NCBI GenBank assembly: GCA_028023455.1
Contig: JAQFVV010000447.1
Location: forward strand, 250,001-314,000
Length of the DNA stretch: 64,000 nt
Direction of reading: 5' to 3'
Source: Epiperipatus broadwayi
Lineage: Eukaryota > Onychophora > Udeonychophora > Euonychophora > Peripatidae
In this document: one piece after another, positions 35,395-46,450 of the stretch
Position numbering within the stretch: position 1 is the first letter of the stretch
Layout of the letters: every line of letters starts with the position of its first letter
The notes under the pieces: generated by a model
Told to the model about the DNA's origin: nothing
What the model saw: the letters and a program-made list of their open reading frames with translations, nothing else
The model's database searches: none
Made by a program: the position numbers and the translations under genes

Positions 35395-35530
35395 GGTATC
35401 ATACGACCTCCTTAGTAAAGAGTTGTTATTATGTTGCTGTATCTAGTTCAATGCAGTGACAGAATAATAGATTAAAACACTAAAAAATCTTGGTTTGAAG
35501 TTCAACCTAATGTTTCTGGCATTTATGCAT
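35395..35530 (+). repeat. Possible tRNA-derived SINE fragment
   Basis: TTCAATGCAGTGACAGAATA followed by ATAGATTAAAACACT and a B-box-like GGTTTGAAGTTCAACC suggest a decayed tRNA-like head with a family C-type TTTCTGGCATTTATGCATTA end. Confidence 0.4.
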
Positions 35531-36289
35531 TACGTGCCTCCCCCCCTCCCTTGAACAACTAACCTTTTGATTATTTTTATTTTGTAAAGCTGCTGTTTGT
35601 CAAATTTTATAATTTTTATTTTTAATTTAAAATAATATATGAGTAAAGTCAGTATTTAATGTAATGCATGCTTTAAGCATCCATTGATTTAAAATTATTA
35701 TCATGGCTCATCTATCAAGTGAAAAGCTTTACAAATCATTTCATACATCTTACTTCAAGATTATCATTTGTTTTTTTTTTTTTTGTGTGTGTGTGTGCCT
35801 GTTTTCTTAAGATTATTTAACCATATCTTTCTTTTGTTCGTTATTAATTTATACGCGCATGATCTTTTTAATATAATTCTTATTTCTTTTTTATTTGTTA
35901 AAATAAATATTGTTTTTACTCATTTTTTGTCCTAATTTTATCTCTGCAGTATGACTTTTTATAATCTACAAATTCAGTCTAAAATGAAATTATATACTCA
36001 TTGGTTTTTTTTAATATATAACTTCCTATTACTAATTGAATGTGAAGCAGAACCATTAATAAATATAGCTCGATTGATTTTAATCAAAATTTTCTATAGA
36101 TTAGTTGTGGTTATCTTACTAATTTTTTCATATTAAGCTGACAGAAGACTGTTAGGTCTGTAATTTTTAATATTTTCTTTTTTACCTTTATTTAATATCA
36201 ATATAATATTGCATTTCTCCAGTTGTCTGACATATCTTTATCATTTAGATTTAATATATTTGGATGTAATAAATTTAATTGTTTATACC
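35531..36289. other. AT-rich sequence between repeats
   Basis: Contains a pyrimidine tract near 35540, a T run with GT microsatellite at about 35771-35799, and no recognisable gene. The small open frame at 35951-36136 has no family resemblance. Confidence 0.4.
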
Positions 36290-36309
36290 ATTAAAAGATG
36301 GAACCACTC

Positions 36310-36736
36310 TATGTAAGAGTATGTTTGCCTGCAGCTAGAATTAGGGATGTTACAGATAAAGTAAAGAAATAGGAGAGTAGAGATGTTTATATTATGATAG
36401 GGACAAATAATTTGTCAGAGCCATCAAAGAGAGTAATAGATGAGTATAAAGAATTGGTTAGTAGTTTGAATAAGGTTAAAGGAAGAATAGGAGTAGTTGG
36501 ATTACTACCAAGATTCGACAATAGATATGTTAGATGGGGGGGGGGGCACATGTTCTATAACTGAGAGATTGAAAAAATTATGCGACAGAAATAATATTAT
36601 GTTTGTGGTTGTGTGGGACTTTTTTATTAGTAAGAGGGAGTTATATAGTAAAGATGGATTGCACTTAGCAAAACAATGTAGTGAAACATTAGAGGGCTTG
36701 ATTTATGAAAAATATTATAGTTCAGGAAACTTATAA
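36310..36736 (+). pseudogene. LINE ORF1 relic with SGNH/esterase-like domain
   Basis: The frame holds MIGTNNL near 36394-36414, matching the conserved Gly-Asn block of SGNH hydrolases; RIGVVGLLPRF near 36487-36515; then, after a +/-1 shift at an 11-base G run (36536-36546), ITERLKKLCDRNNI, VVWDFF and SKDGLHL (DGLH at 36653-36664), matching the catalytic Asp-x-x-His block. The nucleophile Ser block upstream is not clear. SGNH domains in LINE ORF1 proteins are thought to act in retrotransposition, possibly with membranes. The frameshift at the poly-G tract is an obvious slippage mutation. Confidence 0.7.
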
Positions 36737-37199
36737 TGGGGAGTAGGGTTTTAAATTACAATATTATCAAAAAGAAGGTTAAGAATGGATAGGATGTAAG
36801 AAGTAAACAAATGGTAACTGATTCAGGTATAAATGTAGATGTAAAAAGGGAATAGGTCTGTAAAACTAATGATAAACAAACTAATTACAAATGTAATAGA
36901 GAAAAAAGAGTCAAAAGAATTTATAAAAGGGTAGTAAGAAAGGAAGAAATTGTTAAAATTGTGAATATGCAAGATGGTAGGAGACCAGAAAAATGGTTGA
37001 AATTAAACAAAGCAGTTAAAAATGAAGGGTAGTAGTGGAACCACATCTAAGAGAAGAATCTACACTGGAAAATTTGGTATGGCACGGTATAAATAGAATT
37101 GAAAAAAGGGGTAATGGTATAGAAGTTATGTCAAAAAAATATTTAAATACTGTAAAGTATCAAGAACCTTTGTGGTTTGAGATAAGATTATAAAAACAA

Positions 37200-40000
37200 A
37201 AATGGATGGTGGCTATACTGTATATGGATATTGGAGATAGTCAAACTCTAATGGAATGGAACAGGGGCATATATGAATGCCTAGTTAAGGATATATGGAG
37301 TTTCAAAAAAAAAAAAGGAGGAAGAAATTGATGATGTGGATTGTTAACAAGAATGGACAGCTTTTGAAAAATTTTTGGTAGAGAGTGAATTTGAATATTG
37401 GAAATTTATCAAATATTTATGAAGGGGAATACATATTTCACACAATAGATTATGTATTAGTAGAGAAAGAGGAAACGATATGGAAAATTACAGTGTTTGA
37501 TAATGAAGATAGATCATAGTTTTCTTTATGATAAACATGGTTAGTAATATGATGGAAAATAATAGCAAAAGTAGAAAGTATAGTCAAAGATGTGGATGGA
37601 GAGTGAATGATAAGAATCAGTTAGAAGAATATAAAATAAAAGTAGAAGAAATTATGGAAGAGTTTGTTAGGGATGTGGTGAAGTAGAAAAAGTGGCAAAT
37701 AGGTTTCTAGGTAAGAATATTCAAAAAAATAAAAGTCATAGAAAATTGAGAATTTTACTAAGTAAAAGTGTAAAAGAGAGGCAAAAAGCATGCAGAGAAT
37801 AGAAATGTGCTATTAAAAAACAAAGAAAATGTTAAAGATGTTAATATTAAATGAGAAAACTATTTTAAAAAATAAGTTGGCTAAAATAATTAATTATACA
37901 GAGAGAATGAAATTAAATAGTAAATTATTGAATGATATTAATAAAAGTTGAAGAGATAGAAGTAAAAAATTTTGGAAATATATTAAAAGAAGAAATGTAG
38001 GGGAGAGAGAAAGAGTATTACTAAATGATGGGGGAAAAGAATGTAGCTCTAGGTAAGAATTAGAAACAATCTTAAATGGGTATGTAATGGACATAGAAAT
38101 GCTGTTATATGTGAAGGACAGAGTGATAACAAAAATAAACACACATAACAATTGAAATATCAGTTTTACAGAAAATGAATTGAGTGAAGTAGGGAAGAAG
38201 TTGAAAAGTGGAAAGGCAAGAGGTTTAGATGGATGGGCAGCAGAGATGGTGATGAATTTGGGAAATAGGGCAAAATTAAATCTATTATCATGTTTTAATA
38301 AGATAACACAGAAGACAGAATTTCCAAATAACTAGAGTAATACAAAAGTGAAGCTACTATTTAACAGAAAGAGTAAAGACTATAGAAAAATAAACAATTA
38401 TGGATTGGTAATAGTAACATCAGTGTTATATAAAGTTATTGCATATATGGTGACTGGAAGAGTCACAATATGGATGGAAGAAAATAATATAGTGGGAGAA
38501 ATGCAAGTAAATTTTAGAATGGATAGGTATATAGTAGATAGTTTATTTGTAGTCATGATATGAATAGGAATACAAGTAGGCAAGTATATATGGTCTTTAT
38601 AGATATAGAGAAGGCATATGATAAAGTAAATAGAAATAGATTATTGGTAAGTTTGGTAATTTTGGGAATGAATGGAGCTAAAGTGGATCTTATTAAGAGT
38701 TTATATAAAAATAATTACTATACATATCAATTAGGAAATACAGAATTAGTTGGAGTTAAGTGGGATTATGCTCTATGTCAGCTATTTTATTTTTGTTATA
38801 TAAGAGAAATGAAGAAAGCAATATAAATATTAGGAAGGGGGGGTAGAGATACCATTAATAGATGGCAAGGGAGTGTATACATTATCATGTCTTTTATTTG
38901 TTGATGATATCTTCTTGTGCACAGAAAGTAGGGAAAATATGGAAGTTATGCTGAAGACATGCACAATAGTGGGTAAAGAGATTGGGATTAAACTTAGTGG
39001 AAAAAAAACAAAAGTAAAGATGATACATTTTGGGAGAAAAGAGAAGAGAAAGAATTCTTATTGGAGGATATAAAGTTAATTGTGATGAATAGGTATAACT
39101 ATTTGGGAATCGTCTTAAGTAGTCAGAGGAATTGCTTGGATGAACGGAACAAAAAAAATGATAGATGAAGCAATGACAAGAAAGAGACTGATAAAGAAAT
39201 TAACAGTGTTTTCATATAATAATTATGATGTACCAAGAATTGTATGGGAGTGCCAGTAGCAGCGTTAATTTATGGAAAGATACATTATGTGTTAGTAAAG
39301 GGGTGTTCAATTATTTAGAAAAAATACAGAGATGTAGGAAGACATGCATTAAATGCAGATGTGTGGACAGCAAAGGATGCAATTCAAAGAGAAATGGGAT
39401 AATTAAGTTTTTATATGAGAGATGCAAAAAGCAAAATGAAAATGTTTGGTAGATATCAGTTTATGGATAATAAGAGAATAGCCAAAATAGTATTTAATTG
39501 AGTTACGAGTAAAGAACAGGCAACAAGATGGGTGAGAAATGTCGTATAGTGTGCGGTAGATTTGGATAAAAACTTTGTCATTATATTTGTTCAAATGGTG
39601 GGATGATTGTGTTAGGAGGATTGTTGAGTGCTATAGTGGCAAAGAATGGGATGGAAGAATAGATGCATCAATAAAAAATAGGAAGATGGAGAACTAGTAT
39701 GAAGAGTAAAAAGAGTTTAAATTTATGTAGAAATAAACAGAATATTGGGTCTGAGTTAATTTACAATAATAACAAGGAAAATAGTTTACTGTTTAAGGTT
39801 TGAACAAGATCACTAGCAACAAGGGACTATAGATATAAATGGGAAAATGTGGGTGATTTAGTCTGCAAGTTATGTTAGGAAAGCATGAAAAATATTAGGC
39901 ATCTGCTAATTGAATGCAAACAAGCAAAAAAAGGTATAAATAATGAAATTGTGGAAGAATAAATATAATCAAAGTGATTATATAGAAAGTGGGTTCTAGA
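37200..40000 (+). pseudogene. LINE ORF2 relic: endonuclease, reverse transcriptase, zinc knuckle
   Basis: GEYIFHTIDYVLVEKEE near 37422-37472 fits the C-terminal part of an AP-endonuclease, followed by a damaged SDH-like site. RT motifs: GKARGLDGWAAEM near 38212, YRKINNYGLVIVTSVLYKV near 38380, FIDIEKAYDKVNRNRLL with the first catalytic Asp near 38602, and LLFVDDIFL (38890-38916) with the FVDD catalytic pair in place of the usual YADD or FADD. The CKLC...RHLLIEC knuckle is at 39861-39917. There are at least eight internal stops or frameshifts. Confidence 0.8.
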
Positions 40001-40189
40001 TTTTTATGCTGGGTTTGGAAAAAGATAAGGGGGATCTTGATATAAAGGCCATAGAGTGGACAAATGTGATGTTGTGAAATGGGAAGAATATGGGAAAGTT
40101 TAGGATGGGAAATGGAAAATGAAGGTAAGGTAGCAAGTTTCTCTGGGCATAGTGGCTGAGAGATTCTGGACTTTGATAAAGAAGTAGCT

Positions 40190-40290
40190 ATATCACATCA
40201 CATCAAACATTGAAGTTCAATCTGTTACTCCTGATCCTTAAATGTCACATGATCTTTTGAATCATTTAATTACTTTTAAGGATAATAATT
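40190..40290 (+). repeat. SINE-like family C fragment
   Basis: GAAGTTCAATCTGTTACTCC followed by TGATCCTTAAATGTCACATG and ATCTTTTGAATCATTTAATTA matches the 3' half of family C units. It adjoins the end of the LINE. Confidence 0.45.
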
Positions 40291-40684
40291 AATTTGATAT
40301 GTTCTCACTGAAATATGGATTCATTAACATGCTTATAATTTACTGTCTGTAATTGTGTTCAAAAAATTTCAATTATACATATGCATATGATTTATTTTTA
40401 AATTATTTCAAAACTTTTATATATAATTTAGCAAATCAAACTGTTGGTTTTAAATGTATATGAATGCATACATGTATAAAGTAAGTGTTGAAAATAATGA
40501 AATAAAAAGGTATACATTTGGTTATTTTATATATGCATATAGATATATCTAATTAATAATTAGCAATTCTTAAATTACAAATAAGTAATAATTAATATTT
40601 TTAGAACCACATAAGCAATGTTTATAAATTATAATCATGACAATAAAAATTGATATGAATAAATATCAATTTGAATTTTTTTTC

Positions 40685-40797
40685 TTTATTTTTTTTCTCA
40701 TGTGTCGTAGCATCAGACGGGAAGCGTACCCGCTAACCAGGGACAACGGCTTGTAAAGCAGCTGTCGCTGACCTCTCGACCACCAATGCTTGACAAT
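40685..40797 (-). repeat. tRNA-like SINE (GCATTGGTGGTCGAGAGG type), near complete
   Basis: The minus strand starts GTCAAGCATTGGTGGTCGAG, continues AGGTCAGCGACAGCTGCTTT and ACAAGCCG, and ends with CTTCCCGTCTGATGCTACGA followed by CACATGAG and a long A run. GCATTGG and CTGATGC can close an acceptor-like stem. The extra bases between anticodon arm and B-box give a long variable-like region. A + strand partner starts 170 bases away. Confidence 0.75.
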
Positions 40798-40968
40798 TTG
40801 GTCTTAATAAAATAGCATGAAAATATTTCTTTTAAAATTCATAGCAAATAATTGTAATTGTAGCTTAGAGCTCAGATGTTTAATTCAAAATTATATATTC
40901 TATTTCCTTGGTTCAAATTATGCAGATAAGTAATAAGATCATTCTTTTATATGTTACTTTCCATTAAA

Positions 40969-41075
40969 AGCCGAGAGCGTGCAGCCGCTTTGCAAGCAAG
41001 TAGTTGGTTGCAGACGGTTGTTGCGGGTTCGCCTCCCGGCCGATGCTATGACATATAAATATATATATATAAATC
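40969..41075 (+). repeat. tRNA-like SINE, second copy in opposite orientation
   Basis: The unit has GCCGAGAGCGTGCAGCCGCT, TTGCAAGC, then GCGGGTTCGCCTCCCGGCCG with an intact B-box (GGTTCGCCTCC), ATGCTATGACAT and a TA microsatellite tail. It has lost the 5' GCATTGGTGG. With the minus-strand copy at 40685-40797 it forms a tail-to-tail pair with about 170 bases between. Confidence 0.7.
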
Positions 41076-41143
41076 TTGCAAGCATTGATTCAGTCAGTCA
41101 TATGCTTTCAGACAGTTTAGATAACTATTACATTAGATTAGAC

Positions 41144-41550
41144 CAGTGGTTCTGAAACATAGAAAAGTGACATCCTTTTGGAAAAGATATAACGTGGTGG
41201 AATTTTATTTTCAACTGTTAACTTATAATAGGAAAGATGTAAAATGATTTCCATATGTATCTTCTTAAGTTGTGAGTAAAGTTTTTATTTGAAACTAAAA
41301 ATCATTTTTATTATAAAAATTATTACTTTCATTTGCAATTATAATAAAAACATTTTATATTTAACAATATAACATTAAAAAAAAACAACAACTATATAGT
41401 TATTTTGTGTTTATTATACTATTTTTGATTAAAGCATGTTAAATTACAATTAATACTACATCCCTGACAGGATTCTTGCTTTAGTTGCATGTTTCAATGG
41501 CTTTTGGAGGGGGGGGGGCATTTCTTTGAGTTCAGATTCAGAACTCATTG
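41144..41550. mobile_element. Possible hAT-like non-autonomous element
   Basis: CAGTGGTTCTGAAAC at 41144 and the complement of TTCAGAACTCATTG ending at 41550 are near-matching inverted ends of about 15 bases. The flanks do not give a clean 8-bp repeat. The interior is non-coding. It is weaker than the element at 12885-13449. Confidence 0.45.
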
Positions 41551-42163
41551 AGATTATTTTATAAAGATTACAGAGGAATTACAATATTCATGATATTTGT
41601 TCCAAGTCTTTCTCATGTACATCATACATTTCGTGCAGTAACTCATGTTTTGTCTATATGCTTTGAATATAATAGAATATCTATTGTTTATTGAACTTCA
41701 AGGGTGCACTAGTTTTCAACACATATGCATATGTAACACAGATGCTTTTTTTATATGTAGTTATTAATCATGAATTGACAAGATACATTTACATATATAT
41801 TAACTGTGTGCAGGATCACGCATTCATCCATTCATTTAAAAAATAATAATAATAAACTTACTATACTGCATCTTTTTTAAAATAAAATAAGTAAATAAAG
41901 TCCAACTTTTGTCTTTAATTAATTACACTCTGCGTGATATTCTTTTTTTTCAATGGCTTTTTTTTCTTCTGTAGAAATGCAATAGTAGTCTTGTTATCAG
42001 AGACTGTGGCCTCTTTTAATGGCTGCTCTCATATCGTAAAATTTATTAAATATACGAAAAAAGTTTTAACTTTATATTTAATTTAGTAGCACAATATTCA
42101 TATGTAATTTTCACTAGAAGGGATTTACATTCTATACCCATGTGCTGTAGGGTCGGTTTAATA

Positions 42164-43386
42164 CAAGAGTTCCCAAACTTTTTTCAGCCGCAGACTCCTT
42201 TACCAAAAACTTTTAAAAACGTCAATTCCCTAGTCATTTAATTTAATTCCTCAAATTAAATACATTTGTACGGTGCTTTATATGAAATATTTCACTAAAT
42301 ATCAAACTTTTCATTTTAATCACTTGTAATTAATGATTGAAAAATATAAAAGGGCTATGGGATATGTCATTATCTGGTGCAACATTTAATATCGAAACCT
42401 GCACTAGCGAAAATTAAAGCAAAAAATATATATGCATACGCAGAGTTTTTTTAAATTTTTGACATTTATGAAATAAATATGTAAACTCAAAATAAGTACC
42501 AGTATTGAAATCACTTTATTAAACATAAAAATGAAATGAAAAAAATCAATGTATTCAGACAGAATTAAACATTCAAGTGATCTATTAGTTTTTATGGTTT
42601 CATAGTGTTGCTAAAGATTTTTCGCATGTGAGCACATTGGTAAATGTTTGTTTGGATAATGATGGCACAAATCCTAGTTTCAAATAGTCCAAGCTGTATT
42701 GTCTGTATTTCTTTGTTGGTTCAGTCATATTATTATTGTAAGAAATACAAACTTTTATTAACAAACAATTTCGACAGCCCCTGTGATAAAAAAAATAATA
42801 AATTATGTACTTACTTGAAACACAGGATTTTTGTTCAAACTCGAATAAATAAACTGCATCCTCTGATTTCCTTTTTCATAGCTCTGCTCCTTAATAAATA
42901 ATTATATTCAAAGTTCGATTCACAAATAAGTACATGCCACATCAAATGAACCAATTTATAGTATTTTATGAAAGCATAACAGTACAAGACTGATAGATTC
43001 TGCTAATATTGAATATTGTTTTGTTCCACTGTGAGCAAGTGCAGACATGCAATGGTTTTTCATGTGCGCATTTGCTTTCATACCTTCGATAAGCCAATAT
43101 ACAGACATATTTATGCTGCATGTATTTTCATGCATTCTTATGTGTGACTCTTTTAATGATACATTTTATTTTTTCATTTGCAAGTTTGGTATGTAATGTG
43201 TTTTTAACAAAAATTATTTTTTTGAATTATTTTACTTTCTTAATTAGGTACCTTTTGGAATATTTTGAACTTAACAAACAAATAGAAGTAATAAGGGGGT
43301 CTGCTTTTGCTGTCTTCGACTGCCAATTTTTTTTATGGAAGCTATTGATCCCAGGGGATCAATATTGACCACTTTGGGAACTCTTG
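42164..43386. mobile_element. hAT-type DNA transposon relic, 1.22 kb
   Basis: Ends CAAGAGTTCCCAAAC and (complement) CCACTTTGGGAACTCTTG form terminal inverted repeats of about 15 bases, of the hAT style. Flanking octamers GTTTAATA and GTTTATAT match at their first six bases. The interior has several short frames but no recognisable transposase, so it is a non-autonomous or badly decayed copy. It splits an older repeat (see 42105-43890). Confidence 0.75.
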
Positions 43387-43709
43387 GTTTATATTTCAAG
43401 AATGGTTTGTTGAGAACAAAGGTTGTTCTCAAACCAAAGCACAAAGTAGAAGCTTTGAAAAGATAAGAGCAACCATCTTATCTTTGCACATAAATTCACT
43501 TATACAGGCCAATCTAAAGCATTGTGGAAAAATGAAAGCATGAAGTTCTTCCATTAATCACTTTACATTCATTAATGTTATTCTATCTAATAACTAATGT
43601 GAAATCTTTTGATCTACTGCCTATTAATATTATGAAATATTAGAATCTATGTAACTTTCTATTTAATTACTAACACAGAATAATGCATGTAATTTTCATC
43701 AGAAGGGAT

Positions 43710-43733
43710 TTACACACACACACTCTCTCTCTC

Positions 43734-43771
<38 letters not shown>

Positions 43772-43772
43772 C
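43710..43772. repeat. Compound microsatellite (CA)n(CT)n(AT)n(GT)n
   Basis: Four dinucleotide tracts follow one another: CA, CT, AT, GT. The CA and GT tracts are complementary, so the locus can fold into a hairpin around the AT tract. It sits inside the right copy of the duplicate at 43683-43890 and is absent from the left copy. Confidence 0.85.
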
Positions 43773-43890
43773 AATGATGTTTTGTTGAGTGCAAAGGATA
43801 CTCTAACCAAAGCATAAGATAGATACTCTGAAAAAATAAGAGTGGCCATCTTATCTTTGTACCTAAATTCATTTATAAAGGTCAATTTTT

Positions 43891-44889
43891 TTTTGTTTAT
43901 TTACAATTTTTTTTTTTTTTTTGGATAGTGTATAATTGAAGAAATGTATATTGATACAGTGTATATTTTGGCATCACTGTGCATTAAAGTCCAAATTATT
44001 TTGTATATTAGAATAATAAATTTAAACTTGCCTAATGAGTTATTTGAGTATACTGTGTATGCTATTGCTTCCCTCTACTATAAAGCATTGGCTACCTAAT
44101 TTCACTAGGAGGATGATTGATAATCAGATTAACAGTGCATATCTTATGCTTTTATCTTGAGAAAGAGAGTTTTAGAATTCCATAGGAAGTCTTCAAGTTC
44201 AATATCCAATCTTCAGTCAAAATAATGAGGGCTGAATATAAGTATGGCTAGAAAAGTCATGGATTTATCATTGCTGTCTTCCAAAAGTGAATCCATGCAA
44301 TAGTAATTTAAGAAATTATTGCACACATGCATAGATTGTAACCAGCCATTATTTAAAGCATATATTACAAGCAGATGTTTAATATATACTTGTAAGAAGT
44401 GGCAACTAACAGTTATGGTATACTTATCCACTGTATCAAACAAAAGATTTAACGAAGTTTATAGTTAAATGCCAAGGAGCAGCAAATCTATATACATATA
44501 TGCACATACAGAAGAAACTACTGTTGTTATAAGGCATACCTATATTTTCCATCAGGAATAATATCTAATTAAGACAAAATCAAGGTTTAAAGAGCAATTT
44601 GTTAAAAGTAATTTTATTTATTTTCCAAAAAATAACTGATGTTCTTTAACTTTTTATTAAAAGACGTTGTTTACCAGGATAGTTAAAAGGAACAAAAATC
44701 AAACCTTTATTAACCTCTGTATTTATAAAAGAATGTGCCTTGCCAGATGAGACGAAAAAATAAGAAAAAAATTATCTTAAAGGAAATTATAAAAAAAGCT
44801 ATTTTTATTGTCCATATATATATAGCAAGAAAAACATTTATACTTCAATTTAAACAATCCAAAATTAAATTATTGATAAATTTGGTGTC
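43891..44889. other. Intergenic or intronic sequence, no gene recognised
   Basis: AT-rich with a T run at about 43906-43922. The frames at 44213-44443 (-) and 44735-44920 (+) show no recognised motifs; the end of the second runs into the RTE fragment. Confidence 0.4.
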
Positions 44890-45275
44890 TTACTTGTGGC
44901 TCTCAGACTTGGACGTTTAGCAAAACAAAGACTTCAGACCACTCAACTAAATATAGAAATGTGTGCGTTAAGAATAACAAGAAGGGAACGAAGTATAATG
45001 ATAACCGAAAAAAACATGTATTATTGATATCAGTGATAGAAATGAAGCGGAGCTAGATTGAACATATTGCTAGATGAGATGATAGTAGATGGACAGTTGA
45101 AGTCATAAACGAGATCTCAAAAGCTTGTAAACGATCTGAGACCACGTGAGATAGAAGGATGAAATAAGGAAGTTGATTTATGTGATGAGGAGATGAGAAG
45201 TTAAGAGATCGGAAAATTTGGAAACACTTTCATCCTAAGTGAATCGATAATGCTTAAAAATGATGATGATAAATT
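44890..45275 (+). mobile_element. RTE-type LINE, 3' end
   Basis: A forward copy of the RTE C-terminal tail in broken frames: SYLWLSDLDV, then NEAELD-THIAR-like residues, the basic EISKACKRSETT-like block, RKMKEVDLCDEEMRS-like residues and LGNTFILSESIDN near 45215-45250, ending in (GAT)n at 45257-45268. It lies head-on to the minus-strand RTE whose 3' end is at about 45640; the two 3' ends face each other. Confidence 0.65.
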
Positions 45276-46450
45276 GGTTTGGTTTGTTTTGAAAGAGTTT
45301 AAATAAGTTTATAATGTGATTGATAGCCGAGTTTCTATCAAAAAAATTAGTTTAAAAAATGGTAAAAAATTAGACAACGTGTAGATAAAGATGTACATAA
45401 ATTAGTGTACAATGTAATAAAATGTTATTCAGAAAATTAAAATCTCATGCAAATATAATTTTGTAAATTTATTAAATAATTTTCTCTATATTCATAAAAT
45501 TACATGCCATATATTTAACTAATAAGAAACTAGTTTATTTTACAACATAAGCTATATATTTATGTTTTTCACCTGTTATAATGATTATTATTTGATATTT
45601 CTTTAAAACTCCACAATATTATGACAATATTCGGTCATTATCATCATCGTCATTTTCTACCATCCTTGATATATTGCATGATGTTCATGTTTAATGGTTT
45701 TTTTATTCATTGCCTCTCTTTCCACATTACACTAGCAGTTCCATCTCATATGTGGTTTCTTTCTAGATCTTTTATAATAATTTTGTGTTCTGTTTAAGAA
45801 TCTAATATCCATCTATTGTCATCTTTTCTAGCAGTATGTTCAATCCAGCTTCCTTTCAATTTCTTAATTCTTTCAATGATATTACTGATCTTATATGTTT
45901 GCTCACCTTTGTACTTTGGTTTTGATTCCATTTTATCTCCTAACACGTATTCCTTTATCCTTTATTGAGTGTTCTGAAGTCTATGCAGCACTTTTCTAAA
46001 CTTTTAGGTAAAAACTGGAAAAACACATCTATTAAAAATTTTACTTTTTTTTTAGTATTGATTTGTGTATATCAAAGGCACTCCACCTACGTTTAATTCT
46101 ATGATTAATTTCATAATTTCAGTATGTATTGAAGATATTTATAGATGTTAACTTCTAATGTCTGATTAGCAATTTTAATTATCTTCTATGAAAATTCATT
46201 GAATATTACTTTAGTCCTTTTAACATTTGCCTTTAATTAATGTAACTGTTATTTTCACGTAATAACTTTGCAACTTTTCTTAAAGCTCTAAAACATCATT
46301 TATATAACCATATTGTTTGCAATTTCTAAATGACTTAAATAAGACCTACCTATTTTTATTTCCTTAGCTTCCCATTTTAATCCACAAAATAATTTTTGTA
46401 AAATTGCTATAAAAAGTTTTGGAAATGTGGAATCTCTCTGACATATATCC

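Larger units (their letters stand above)
36290..40207 (+). mobile_element. Decayed LINE with SGNH-type ORF1, AP-endonuclease and RT
   Basis: A purine-rich 3.9-kb block reads, in broken forward frames, as a nearly complete non-LTR retrotransposon. In order: an SGNH/GDSL esterase-like ORF1 (about 36310-36736), the end of an AP-type endonuclease (about 37260-37510), a reverse transcriptase (about 38160-39070), a downstream domain and a C-x2-C...H-x4-C knuckle (39861-39917). An esterase-type ORF1 is known from CR1-like elements, so a CR1-related clade is plausible. It ends near ATCACATCACATCA at 40190-40207. Stops and frameshifts throughout show that it is inactive. Confidence 0.8.
42105..43890 (+). 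repeat. Tandem duplicate, left copy split by a hAT element
   Basis: Left copy: TAATTTTCACTAGAAGGGAT at about 42107 up to 42163, continuing at 43387 after the hAT element with TTTCAAGAATGGTTTGTTGA, GAACAAAGG...CTCAAACCAAAGC, and CCATCTTATCTTTGCACATA. Right copy 43683-43890: TAATTTTCATCAGAAGGGAT, a microsatellite, then TGATGTTTTGTTGAGTGCAA, CTCTAACCAAAGC and CCATCTTATCTTTGTACCTA. The pairing shows that the hAT copy inserted after the duplication. Confidence 0.75.

Noticed and set aside
37894-38151. Minus-strand frame of 85 codons, rich in Leu, Ser and Phe
   Set aside because: It is the antisense of purine-rich LINE ORF2 sequence; hydrophobic composition is expected there.
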